Shown here: positions 1 through 6,700 of the stretch, piece by piece
Numbering within the stretch: the first letter of the stretch is position 1
How the letters are laid out: every line of letters begins with the position of its first letter
Assembly (NCBI GenBank): GCA_020354595.1
Contig: CP070650.1
Location: forward strand, 1,612,804-1,625,604
Origin: Myxococcales bacterium
Lineage (GTDB): Bacteria > Myxococcota_A > Polyangia > Polyangiales > Houyiibacteriaceae
Direction of reading: 5' to 3'
DNA: 12,801 nt
The notes under the pieces: model-generated
The model's input: only the letters and a program-made list of their open reading frames with translations
What the model was told of the DNA's origin: nothing
The model's database searches: none
Program-made: the position numbers and the translations under genes

Positions 1-1
1 C

Positions 2-298
2 AACAGCTTCATGACGCCCCGTGGCGTGAAGCGAGCGGTGCGAATGAAGACTCGAATCGGCCCCTCGAAGATCCCCGGCGACACGCGTGACAGCTTTCAC
101 CTCGAGTACGCCGACCTCAACGACTTCAAACGCGGTCCCGGTGGCGCCTTCGCGCACACCATGTTCGACGAGCTGCGCAAGGCAGGCCCAGGGCTTTACC
201 TCGGTATCGGTCGCGTCGGCTTCACCAAGAGACAGCTCTCCGAGCTTCGTCCGTTCATCTTGGAAGGACCCGTGGCCACCTTCGCGAAACAGAGCTAG
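2..298 (+). CDS. C-terminal part of an unidentified protein (5' end outside window)
   Basis: The reading frame is open from the first bases of the window to a TAG at 296-298, so this is probably the 3' end of a longer gene. The ATG at 11 is in frame but has no ribosome binding site and need not be the start. About 98 residues are visible. The segment is rich in Lys, Arg and aromatic residues, ends in a run containing GLYLGIGRVGFT, and has no transmembrane segment, cysteine cluster or recognisable catalytic motif. Codon use matches the neighbouring genes (C or G in most third positions), which supports real coding. I do not recognise the family. It lies 21 nt upstream of the aldo/keto reductase gene on the same strand and may share its transcript. 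Confidence 0.6.
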   Translation, partial: NSFMTPRGVKRAVRMKTRIGPSKIPGDTRDSFHLEYADLNDFKRGPGGAFAHTMFDELRKAGPGLYLGIGRVGFTKRQLSELRPFILEGPVATFAKQS

Positions 299-319
299 CC
301 GCCACCGCCGCCGCGACCC

Positions 320-1267
320 ATGGAATACCGACGACTCGGAAACACCGGCCTCAAGCTCAGCGTCCTCTCGTTCGGCTCGTGGGTGACGTTCCACAACCAG
401 CTCGGCAACCAGACCGCCCTGCGGTGCATGCAAGCCGCATGGGAGGCCGGCGTGAACTTCTTCGACAACGCCGAGGTCTACGCTGGCGGCAAATCCGAAG
501 CCATCATGGGCCAGGTCGTGCGCGAGCTCGGTTGGCCCCGAGAATCGTTCGTGATCTCGACGAAGCTCTACTGGGGATTGCGCGACACCCCGAACACGAA
601 GAACACGCTCAATCGGAAGTACTTGATGCATGCGATCGACGGTTCGCTCGACCGACTGGGCTTGGACTTCGTGGATCTCCTGTTTTGCCATCGCGCCGAT
701 CCGGATACTCCGGTCGAGGAAACGGTCTGGGCGATGAACGACATCATCGCGTCGGGGAAGGCCCTCTACTGGGGAACGTCCGAGTGGCCCGCGGAGGCGA
801 TCGAGGAGGCGTACGAGATCGCGGAACGCTACCGCCTGCGAAAGCCCGTGATGGAGCAACCGCAATACAACCTTCTGTGGCGCGATCGGGTCGAGCAAGG
901 GTACGCACCGCTCTACGATAAGTACGGCATGGGAATGACCGTCTGGAGCCCGCTCGCCTCGGGCGCCCTCACCGGGAAATACCTCGACGGTGTCCCCGAA
1001 GGCAGCCGTGCTGCCCTCGAGGGGTACGAATGGCTTCGGGAGCACATCCTCACCCCCGACAACGACGACAAGATCCGGCGCGTGATCGAGGTGGCCAACG
1101 ACCTCGGGTGCACCCCCGCACAACTCGCGATCGCCTGGTGCGCGAAAAACCCCCGGGTCTCGACGGTCATCACCGGCGCGAGCCGGGTCGAGCAGGTCGA
1201 GGAGAACATGGGCGCGCTCGAGGTGATTCCCAAGCTCACCGATGACGTCGTGGCGCGGCTCGGTTGA
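320..1267 (+). CDS. Aldo/keto reductase (Kv-beta/YghZ-like)
   Basis: A 315-residue cytosolic NADPH-dependent oxidoreductase of the aldo/keto reductase superfamily, full length for the family. It begins with the typical [14 protein letters not shown] strand. The catalytic tetrad is complete: Asp49 and Tyr54 in FFDNAEVY, Lys82 in VISTK and His124 in LLFCHRAD. The segment [13 protein letters not shown] and the C-terminal [11 protein letters not shown] (cofactor-binding end) match the Kv-channel-beta/YghZ branch. Members reduce aldehydes or ketones; the substrate here is unknown, although a carbonyl on a steroid or side-chain intermediate would fit the neighbours (inference). No Shine-Dalgarno sequence precedes the ATG. 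The gene ends 10 nt from the stop of the convergent sulfotransferase gene, with no terminator-like hairpin between them. Confidence 0.92.
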   Translation: MEYRRLGNTGLKLSVLSFGSWVTFHNQLGNQTALRCMQAAWEAGVNFFDNAEVYAGGKSEAIMGQVVRELGWPRESFVISTKLYWGLRDTPNTKNTLNRKYLMHAIDGSLDRLGLDFVDLLFCHRADPDTPVEETVWAMNDIIASGKALYWGTSEWPAEAIEEAYEIAERYRLRKPVMEQPQYNLLWRDRVEQGYAPLYDKYGMGMTVWSPLASGALTGKYLDGVPEGSRAALEGYEWLREHILTPDNDDKIRRVIEVANDLGCTPAQLAIAWCAKNPRVSTVITGASRVEQVEENMGALEVIPKLTDDVVARLG

Positions 1268-1277
1268 AGCTCCGGTC

Positions 1278-2537
1278 TCACTCCTCGAGTCCGAAGTGCT
1301 CGATGTACTCCTCGAACGGCTCGCGGTCGCGAACCGGATCGATGCCGAAGTCCTCAGCCGTGTAGGTGTGCGACCCGTGCTTGTCGCGCGGGTTGCTCGC
1401 CATGAAGTGACGCATCTTCGCGTCGACCTCGTCACTCAGCTCGAAGCCAAAGTGGGCGTACATGCGACGCACGACCTCGATCGGGTCGGCAACCGTTTCG
1501 CGCAGCTTCACATCGAAGAACTGATCGCTTCGGTCGGCGAACCGCTTCCGTTGCTCGAGCGCCTCGTTGACGAGCTTGGCCCACATGTCGAGCTGTTGAC
1601 GACCGATTTCGTGAAGGTCGAGGTGATCGGTGCCCGCACTGCGCAGCATGGCCGTAAGGCTCGCGGCCGACGCACAGACCTTGATGGGATCGCGATGCGT
1701 GTGAACGATGCGGGCGTCTGGATACACGTCGAGCAACGCGTCGAGCTTATTCAAGTGCGCCGGAGACTTCAGCACCCAACGCTCGCCTCGCACGCCGCCC
1801 GACTGGACGTGCTGAAGGAAGCGCTTGTGGTACTCGTAGGTGGAGTGCATGTCGGCGTCATCCACCCACGCCTGATAGGACGGCACGTTGAACTGCACCT
1901 CGAGCTGCATGGACCTGAAACACTGGGTAAAGACCGCGACACACTCCTCGGGCTGCGTCGCGCTCATGGGGTGCATCGCGTCGAAGCCGGGCACGAGCTC
2001 GAAGAGTTGCTCGAGCGTCTTCTGCATCGTCGCAATGCGGGGATCGGTGTGGAACGTCTCGGGTGTGGCCGGCGGCACGGGGTGCTGGATCTCCCAGGCC
2101 AACGGAGAGCGGTTGGCCGGATCTTGCTCGAGAACGGAGTGGAGAATCGTGGTGCCCGTGCGCGGCAATCCGACGATGAACAACGGCCGAATGATCTCTT
2201 CCCGCTCGATCTCCGGATGCTTCTTCCGCCAGTCGACCAACCGCAACCGGTTGACGAGATTGTCGGTGGTGTAGCCAGCCACCATGATTCGCCCGAGGAG
2301 CGTCAGGCGGCCTTCGCGTTCGGCACTCTGCAGGAAGCGTTCGAGCCCCTCGCGAAAATCATCGTCGCCGAAATCCGAGCTACCTGCCTTCTGTATGGCC
2401 TTCTGCATCATCCGCTCCCCATCAAGCTTGATCGGCTGCAGACCGACGGAGTTGGCGGCGCGCCCCACGAAATTCATTACCTTGACGGGAAACGGACGAT
2501 GCGGCTCGCCGACCCGGATTTCTTGGGGAGAGCTCAT
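1278..2537 (-). CDS. PAPS-dependent sulfotransferase family protein
   Basis: A 419-residue protein of the Sulfotransfer_3-type family, which transfers sulfate from PAPS to a hydroxyl or amine. The 5'-phosphosulfate loop is visible as GLPRTGTT at residues 113-120. The 3'-phosphate region is seen as HTHRDPIKVCAS at 269-280, preceded by VLKSPAHL at 245-252. The roughly 110 residues before the P-loop form a helical N-terminal region typical of the long bacterial members. There is no signal peptide, so a cytosolic location is likely. It is the last gene of a four-gene minus-strand operon, and its ATG overlaps the SDR stop as ATGA (2534-2537), so translational coupling is expected. The acceptor is unknown; a hydroxylated sterol or lipid made by the neighbouring oxygenases is an inference. 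Related proteins in actinobacteria and proteobacteria are often uncharacterised. Confidence 0.88.
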   Translation of the reverse strand: MSSPQEIRVGEPHRPFPVKVMNFVGRAANSVGLQPIKLDGERMMQKAIQKAGSSDFGDDDFREGLERFLQSAEREGRLTLLGRIMVAGYTTDNLVNRLRLVDWRKKHPEIEREEIIRPLFIVGLPRTGTTILHSVLEQDPANRSPLAWEIQHPVPPATPETFHTDPRIATMQKTLEQLFELVPGFDAMHPMSATQPEECVAVFTQCFRSMQLEVQFNVPSYQAWVDDADMHSTYEYHKRFLQHVQSGGVRGERWVLKSPAHLNKLDALLDVYPDARIVHTHRDPIKVCASAASLTAMLRSAGTDHLDLHEIGRQQLDMWAKLVNEALEQRKRFADRSDQFFDVKLRETVADPIEVVRRMYAHFGFELSDEVDAKMRHFMASNPRDKHGSHTYTAEDFGIDPVRDREPFEEYIEHFGLEE

Positions 2538-3358
2538 CCCTTGCCCATCACCGAATCCATGAGCTCGTCGCCGTACATCATGCGGTTGAGCTCCTCGAAG
2601 TCGTCACCCTGTGGGATGCTCATGCCGCCACATACGCTGAGGATCTGGCCCGTGACCCACTTCCCACTGTCGGCAGAGAGGTAGACGACGGCATCGCCGA
2701 CTTCTTCTGGAGCCCCAGCACGGCCGAGCAGCGTGTGCTCGACGAGCCCCCGAATGAACTCCTCGCTGAAGTTGTCCGAGATCGCTTCGGTGTCAATGTA
2801 GCCCGGCGCGATACAGTTGACGCGAATCTGAAAGGGAGCGAGCTCCACCGCAGCGCAACGTGTGAGCATCTCGAGACCCGCCTTGCTCGTACTGTACGGC
2901 GCCATCCACTTTTCGACCTTCGAGCCGCCGACCGAAGAGATGGTGATGATGCTGCCGCCGCCGTAATCCCTCATCGATAGCGCCGCATGCTTGATGCAGG
3001 TCGCGGTGCCGACGATGTTGAGCTCGCAGCAGAACTGCCACGCGTCGACGGGCGCTTCGAGGATGGGGCCCGGGTAGCCGCTACCCGCATTGGCGACGAG
3101 GATGTCGAGACCGCCCTCGCCCGCCGCCGCGTTGACGGCTGCGACGACTTCGTCCTCGACGGTGATGTCGCAGACCTGGAACGAAACCTCACCCTCCGGA
3201 ACGATGGCCTTCAGCCGGCTGACCGCCTCCTCGAGGACGTCGTCGCGTCGTCCGACGATCAGAACCTCCGTGCCATGCTCGAGCAGTCGCTGCGCGCATC
3301 CAAACCCCACTCCGGTGCCGCCACCGGTCACCAATGCCTTCTTGCCAGCTAGTCGCAT
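2534..3358 (-). CDS. SDR family NAD(P)-dependent oxidoreductase
   Basis: A 274-residue classical short-chain dehydrogenase/reductase. The cofactor motif TGGGTGVG is at residues 11-18, Asp64 is the adenine-contact position, and the NAG motif is at 90-92. The catalytic residues are Asn114, Ser142, Tyr155 and Lys159 (YSTSK). Arg37-Arg38 after the second beta-strand suggests NADP(H) preference. The C-terminus is slightly longer than usual and acidic. Such enzymes interconvert hydroxyl and keto groups; in this setting a sterol or steroid alcohol is a reasonable but unproven substrate. A good ribosome binding site, GAGGAG (3365-3370, minus strand), lies 6 nt before the ATG inside the end of the ferredoxin gene. 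The gene starts 3 nt after the ferredoxin stop and overlaps the sulfotransferase start by 4 nt. Confidence 0.93.
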   Translation of the reverse strand: MRLAGKKALVTGGGTGVGFGCAQRLLEHGTEVLIVGRRDDVLEEAVSRLKAIVPEGEVSFQVCDITVEDEVVAAVNAAAGEGGLDILVANAGSGYPGPILEAPVDAWQFCCELNIVGTATCIKHAALSMRDYGGGSIITISSVGGSKVEKWMAPYSTSKAGLEMLTRCAAVELAPFQIRVNCIAPGYIDTEAISDNFSEEFIRGLVEHTLLGRAGAPEEVGDAVVYLSADSGKWVTGQILSVCGGMSIPQGDDFEELNRMMYGDELMDSVMGKG

Positions 3359-3361
3359 CTG

Positions 3362-3553
3362 TCACTCCTCGATCTTGAGGGCCATCGTGGGACAGTACTT
3401 CACCGCCCGTTCGACCTTCTCGCGGAGCTCTTCGGGGGGGCTTTCCTGAAGGACCTTCATGTTGCCCTCGTCGTCGACCTCGAACACCTCCGGCGCTTCC
3501 CCTTCACACTCGCCGTGACCCCGGCATAGATCGTAGTCCACTACGATTCTCAT
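3362..3553 (-). CDS. Small 3Fe-4S-type ferredoxin (P450 redox partner class)
   Basis: A 63-residue ferredoxin starting MRIVVDYDLC. The cluster ligands are Cys10, Cys16 and Cys54 in the pattern CxxHxxC...CP, with His13 where a fourth Cys would stand in a 4Fe-4S protein. This is the pattern of small actinobacterial ferredoxins that feed electrons to cytochromes P450, including the one next to CYP51 in Mycobacterium tuberculosis (Rv0763c). The protein is very acidic, as expected for docking to a P450 and a reductase. The start is set by the ATGA overlap with the upstream oxidoreductase stop (3550-3553); a frame can be read much further upstream, but only as a shadow of that gene. The best partner in view is the CYP51-like P450 about 7 kb away on the other strand. 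No ferredoxin reductase gene is present in the window. Confidence 0.93.
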   Translation of the reverse strand: MRIVVDYDLCRGHGECEGEAPEVFEVDDEGNMKVLQESPPEELREKVERAVKYCPTMALKIEE

Positions 3554-4644
3554 GGCTGAAAGCGCCCCGCGAAGGCACGTAGAGGAAGGTCTGCGCTGGT
3601 CATCAAACCGGGCTTGGCGTCGCAGACCGGACCGATGGCGTTGAGGGCGGGCATTCCGGTGATCGTCATCCCGATCGACGCCATGTAGGTCGGGTCGCTC
3701 CAGTCCATTTGCCCGGAATCCATGGCGGGCAAGATCATGTGCCGGTTCATGATCTGCGGATTGCCTCGAACGGTCATGAGGTAGCAGTTCTGCACGTTCC
3801 ACTTCGGCTTCGTCTTGGGCGTCATCTGCCACTCGAGGTGCACCTCGATCTTCGGTTCGCCTTTCGACTTTCCAATGTACTTGGCGAGGCTCGCGCCAAC
3901 CGAGCCCTCCGGAAGCACCCACCATCCGAGGTCGACCTCTTCGGTGCATGCGCCGAGCTCGATCTCGAAATCCACTTCGTCGATCTCGACGCCGCAGCAA
4001 TCGGCAATCAGGTGAATCGAATCGATGAACACCGTCGCCCCCGCTCGAAACATCTCCGGGATCTCCGGGTCCTCGACGGGGCGTCCATAGCCATGCCGCT
4101 TCCAGGTCTCCACCGAATGGTGGCAAGACACGTCGACCGTTTCGGTCACGGTGATGTGGTCGATCCGGGACAGGCCCGCGGTGTTCACGATGGCCAGGAT
4201 CTGCGCCAACCCCGGGTTCATTCCGGTGCCGTAGAACGTCGCACCGCCGCGCTCGCATGCCTCTGCGATGAGCTCCGTCGCCTTCTTGCCCGAGGGGTGT
4301 GTGAAGTTCACGTCGCGCGAGTACCCGGTGATCCAATCCGAGGTCGTCACGATGTTGATGCCCGCCTCGAGCAGCCGGCAGAAGATGTCGATGTCCGGCC
4401 AAACGCCGAAGAACGTCACGCAGTCAGGCTTCGCCGCCAATACATCGTCCAGGTTACCCGTCGCTTGGATGCCAACCGGATCGATGCCTACGATCTCGCC
4501 TGCATCGCGGCCGATCTTGTCCTCGCTGTAGCAATAGAGCCCGATCAGCTCGAGGTCGGGATGTTGAATGGTCTTGTGCACCATCTCGCTGCCGACGTTG
4601 CCGGTCGCGAACTGAAAGACTCGAAGGGGTCTCGTGGTCGTCAT
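3550..4644 (-). CDS. Dihydrodipicolinate reductase-like / 2,4-diaminopentanoate dehydrogenase-like oxidoreductase
   Basis: A 364-residue NAD(P)-binding protein. The N-terminal Rossmann strand and loop read QFATGNVG at residues 11-18. A second conserved block is GTGMNPGL in the middle of the protein, as in the family usually annotated as dihydrodipicolinate reductase or 2,4-diaminopentanoate dehydrogenase. The length is much greater than true DapB (about 270), so a lysine-pathway role is unlikely. Homologues recur beside P450s, ferredoxins and SDRs in mycobacteria and other lipid-degrading bacteria, but their reaction is mostly unknown (established pattern from memory; identity not computed). 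It is the first gene of the operon leading to ferredoxin, SDR and sulfotransferase. There is no clear Shine-Dalgarno sequence; a -10-like TATCCT ends 8 nt before the ATG, suggesting a leaderless message. Confidence 0.85.
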   Translation of the reverse strand: MTTTRPLRVFQFATGNVGSEMVHKTIQHPDLELIGLYCYSEDKIGRDAGEIVGIDPVGIQATGNLDDVLAAKPDCVTFFGVWPDIDIFCRLLEAGINIVTTSDWITGYSRDVNFTHPSGKKATELIAEACERGGATFYGTGMNPGLAQILAIVNTAGLSRIDHITVTETVDVSCHHSVETWKRHGYGRPVEDPEIPEMFRAGATVFIDSIHLIADCCGVEIDEVDFEIELGACTEEVDLGWWVLPEGSVGASLAKYIGKSKGEPKIEVHLEWQMTPKTKPKWNVQNCYLMTVRGNPQIMNRHMILPAMDSGQMDWSDPTYMASIGMTITGMPALNAIGPVCDAKPGLMTSADLPLRAFAGRFQP

Positions 4645-4708
4645 GGCGCGCGAGGATAGAATTCGTTTCCATTCGTTGCAATTCGATTATACCGTGCACG
4701 ACGACCTC
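4645..4708. promoter_or_regulatory. Divergent promoter region with three 10-bp-phased ATTCG repeats
   Basis: This 64-bp spacer separates the minus-strand oxidoreductase operon from the plus-strand Rieske gene. ATTCG occurs at 4661-4665, 4671-4675 and 4681-4685, exactly one helical turn apart, so a regulator bound to the copies would sit on one face of the DNA. On the minus strand, TTGCAA (4676-4681) and TATCCT (4653-4658) are 17 nt apart and fit a -35/-10 pair whose start would fall at or next to the ATG at 4644. A perfect minus-strand TATAAT also occurs at 4686-4691, but with a poor -35. On the plus strand, TTTCCA (4666-4671) and TATACC (4688-4693) are a weaker pair. The repeats sit within these promoter elements, consistent with an operator. 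Promoter calls are by eye. Confidence 0.45.
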
Positions 4709-5677
4709 ATGAAGCTACCGATGCCATCGGGGTGGTTCCGGATCGCGACCAGCAAAGAGGTTCCGCGCGGGGAAGTCCGTGTCTTCAAGATCAACGGCCG
4801 CGAGGTGGTCGCGTTTCGGGACGAGCAGGGTGAAGTCACCGTCGTCGATCCCATCTGTCCTCACATGGGCGCGCACCTCGGCTACGGAGGGACGGTCGTC
4901 GACGGCGCCATCCGATGCCCATTTCACGGCTTGCGATTCAACCAGCAAGGCAAGTGCGTGAGTACGGAGTATCCCGACAATCCGGAGGTCGATCTCTCGG
5001 TGCGAACATGGCCTGTCATGGAGCAGCTCGGGTGCGTCTTCGTGCATGCGGGACATGACGCCGCCGCCCCCACCTGGGAGCTCCCGAAATACGACACGGA
5101 CGGTTGGACGGCGCCTGTCACCAAGGTGCTGACGCTCAAAGGCCATGTTCAAGACGTTGCGGAGAACGCCGTCGACTTCGGTCACTTCGGAGCGGTTCAT
5201 CGGTATTCGGATCTGCTGGACCCGACGCTCGAGATCGACGGGCCTCGCATGCATTCGAAGTTCGGCTTCAGTCGACGCCACCCGTTTCTGCCGAGGTCCA
5301 AGGTCGAGTCGATCTTCGACACCGACGTGCACGGTCTCGGTCTCTCAGTGACCGATTTGCGCTCCCCCAAGCTCGGCATCCACTTTCGGGTGATTCTGAC
5401 GGCGACCCAACTGGACCCGGACACGATGTCCTTCGGAATCGGTCTCAGCTCCGAATGTCCTCCGCCGATCGTCCCCAAAGCCATCCGCGGCCTGCCGGGA
5501 GTCTGGCGCGCTGCAACGCACGCCCAGATCCGCCTGGTCCATCCCTTGGTCGTGTCCGACGTGCTCCAGGACAAAGAGATCTGGGAGCACCGCGTGCCCA
5601 TGGAGGCCCCGGCGTTGATTCGCGGGGACGGCCCCATTGCGAAGTACCGCCGCTGGGTGAAGCAGTTCTACGCCTAG
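4709..5677 (+). CDS. Rieske non-heme iron oxygenase, KshA-like (copy A)
   Basis: A 322-residue oxygenase component of a Rieske-type monooxygenase. The [2Fe-2S] ligands are Cys50, His52, Cys70 and His73 (CPHMGAHLG ... CPFHG). The mononuclear iron site is Asp156, His159 and His164 in AENAVDFGHFGAVH, with Asp288 in LQDKEIWEHR as the carboxylate ligand. That block and the C-terminal DGPIAKYRRW...QFY closely resemble 3-ketosteroid 9alpha-hydroxylase KshA and the related bacterial sterol C-4 demethylase SdmA class, so a steroid-like substrate is likely. The ATG at 4709 was chosen because it leaves a short lead before PSGWF, as in the neighbouring paralogue; 4721 and 4634 are in-frame alternatives. 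No Shine-Dalgarno sequence is evident. No KshB-type reductase is present in the window. It converges on copy B with an 18-nt gap. Confidence 0.92.
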   Translation: MKLPMPSGWFRIATSKEVPRGEVRVFKINGREVVAFRDEQGEVTVVDPICPHMGAHLGYGGTVVDGAIRCPFHGLRFNQQGKCVSTEYPDNPEVDLSVRTWPVMEQLGCVFVHAGHDAAAPTWELPKYDTDGWTAPVTKVLTLKGHVQDVAENAVDFGHFGAVHRYSDLLDPTLEIDGPRMHSKFGFSRRHPFLPRSKVESIFDTDVHGLGLSVTDLRSPKLGIHFRVILTATQLDPDTMSFGIGLSSECPPPIVPKAIRGLPGVWRAATHAQIRLVHPLVVSDVLQDKEIWEHRVPMEAPALIRGDGPIAKYRRWVKQFYA

Positions 5678-5695
5678 GAACCGCTCGCAGTCCTG

Positions 5696-6649
5696 CTAGT
5701 GGGCCCCGGAAGCCGTGTCGCTCGACTGGGAGTAGAACTGACTCGTCCACCTGCGATATTCCGAGATGGGCCCGTCGCCGTCGCAGAGCTTCGGTTGTGC
5801 GAGAAACGCCTTGTGCTCCCAGATCGGAATGTCCTGTTCCATCTGCTTGCAGACGTCTTTGATGACCGCGGCAGCGACGCGGTTCTCGGCGTCGCTCATT
5901 TTCTGCGTGAACGAGAACTGAGAGTCGATCGTCTCGTTGTCGACGGGCGCGTGCGACAGAAGAAGCACGGTCTCGCAAATGCCGGTGAACCGGGTGATCG
6001 TGCAGCCCATCCCGTGAGCCTCCACGGAGACCATTCCCTCGACCTCGCCGCGCGGCGTGGCCATCTTCACGTGCTGGCGGGCACGACGAATGTGCCCGTC
6101 GAGCTCGAGCTCGGACTCGGGAACGTTGGTCGTGCCATGTACGTACCGGAAGTGCGCGCGGTCGACGGCGTTTTCGCCCATCTCTTGGTTCTGCGTCTTC
6201 ACGGTCCAGCGGTGCCGTTCCAGCTCCGTCCAGTCGTCGCTCATGACCTCCGCAACCTCGGGGACCTCCCATGCCGGCGGCTCGCCCGCGCCGTGGTGCC
6301 AGGCCCAGATGATCTTGTTGCGCTCGACGCAATGCCAAGGCGCGACCTTCGCTTTCGGCGGGATGCGGCTCGCATAGGGGATCTTTGCGCATGCGCCCTC
6401 CCCGTCGAACTCCCAGGCGTGGAACGGGCAGCGGATGCTCTCGCCTTCGACTGTGCCGCCATGCCCCAGGTGCGCTCCGAGGTGCGGGCAAAAGGCGTCG
6501 AGCAGCGCAACCCGTCCCGATTCGGTCCGGAAGAGCACCAAGTCTCGCGCGAAGTAGCGCAGCGGACGTACGTCGCCGCGCGCGAGATCGTCCGCATAGC
6601 CGATTTGAAACCAGCCGTTGGGGATCGGATGCGGGAAGTCCTTGCTCAT
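5696..6649 (-). CDS. Rieske non-heme iron oxygenase, KshA-like (copy B)
   Basis: A 317-residue Rieske oxygenase component. The cluster ligands are Cys54, His56, Cys74 and His77 (CPHLGAHLG ... CPFHAW). The catalytic iron ligands are His166 and His171 in GENAVDRAHFRYVH, with Asp273 in EQDIPIWEHK. The C-terminal block DGPISEYRRWTSQFY again matches the KshA-type group, followed by a short Ser/Ala tail. It shares architecture with copy A but differs over most of the catalytic domain, so the two probably act on different substrates or positions rather than being a recent duplication. It is transcribed alone, convergent with copy A (18 nt between stops) and divergent from the acyl-CoA ligase gene (51-bp spacer). 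The electron donor is not encoded next to it. No Shine-Dalgarno sequence is seen before the ATG. Confidence 0.92.
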   Translation of the reverse strand: MSKDFPHPIPNGWFQIGYADDLARGDVRPLRYFARDLVLFRTESGRVALLDAFCPHLGAHLGHGGTVEGESIRCPFHAWEFDGEGACAKIPYASRIPPKAKVAPWHCVERNKIIWAWHHGAGEPPAWEVPEVAEVMSDDWTELERHRWTVKTQNQEMGENAVDRAHFRYVHGTTNVPESELELDGHIRRARQHVKMATPRGEVEGMVSVEAHGMGCTITRFTGICETVLLLSHAPVDNETIDSQFSFTQKMSDAENRVAAAVIKDVCKQMEQDIPIWEHKAFLAQPKLCDGDGPISEYRRWTSQFYSQSSDTASGAH

Positions 6650-6700
6650 GGGCGACGGGATTTGACCGCGTTTCCATCGTCCCGCATAGCGTGAGAACCC
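6650..6700. promoter_or_regulatory. Divergent promoter region, Rieske B / acyl-CoA ligase
   Basis: A 51-bp spacer between two divergent starts. On the plus strand, TTGACC (6662-6667) and CATAGC (6685-6690) are separated by 17 nt and would start transcription almost at the ATG at 6701. This matches the absence of a ribosome binding site. The minus-strand promoter is unclear (a weak TCAAAT at 6660-6665). The nonamer CGTTTCCAT at 6669-6677 also occurs at 4664-4672 in the other divergent Rieske spacer. Assigned by eye only. Confidence 0.35.

Noticed and set aside
1268..1277. Terminator between the convergent aldo/keto reductase and sulfotransferase genes
   Set aside because: Only 10 nt are available and there is no hairpin or T-run.
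1242..2684. Long plus-strand open frame (480 codons) opposite the sulfotransferase and SDR genes
   Set aside because: It is antisense to two genes with clear motifs, matches no family, and arises from G+C-rich codon bias.
3554..4402. Long N-terminal extension of the ferredoxin
   Set aside because: The frame is open upstream, but the extra residues are a shadow of the preceding gene. The ferredoxin family length and the ATGA junction fix the start at 3553.
3550..4644. Assignment of the oxidoreductase as DapB (lysine biosynthesis)
   Set aside because: It is about 90 residues too long, lacks other lysine-pathway neighbours, and sits in a ferredoxin/SDR/sulfotransferase operon.
3709..4659. Plus-strand open frame (316 codons) opposite the dihydrodipicolinate-reductase-like gene
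   Set aside because: It has low-complexity composition and no motif, while the opposite strand has a Rossmann motif and operon linkage.
4634..4708. Earlier start of Rieske A at 4634
   Set aside because: It would overlap the divergent gene's start and consume the whole promoter spacer. The extra residues have no counterpart in the paralogue.
5678..5695. Terminator between the two convergent Rieske genes
   Set aside because: The 18-nt gap shows no stem-loop and no T-run.
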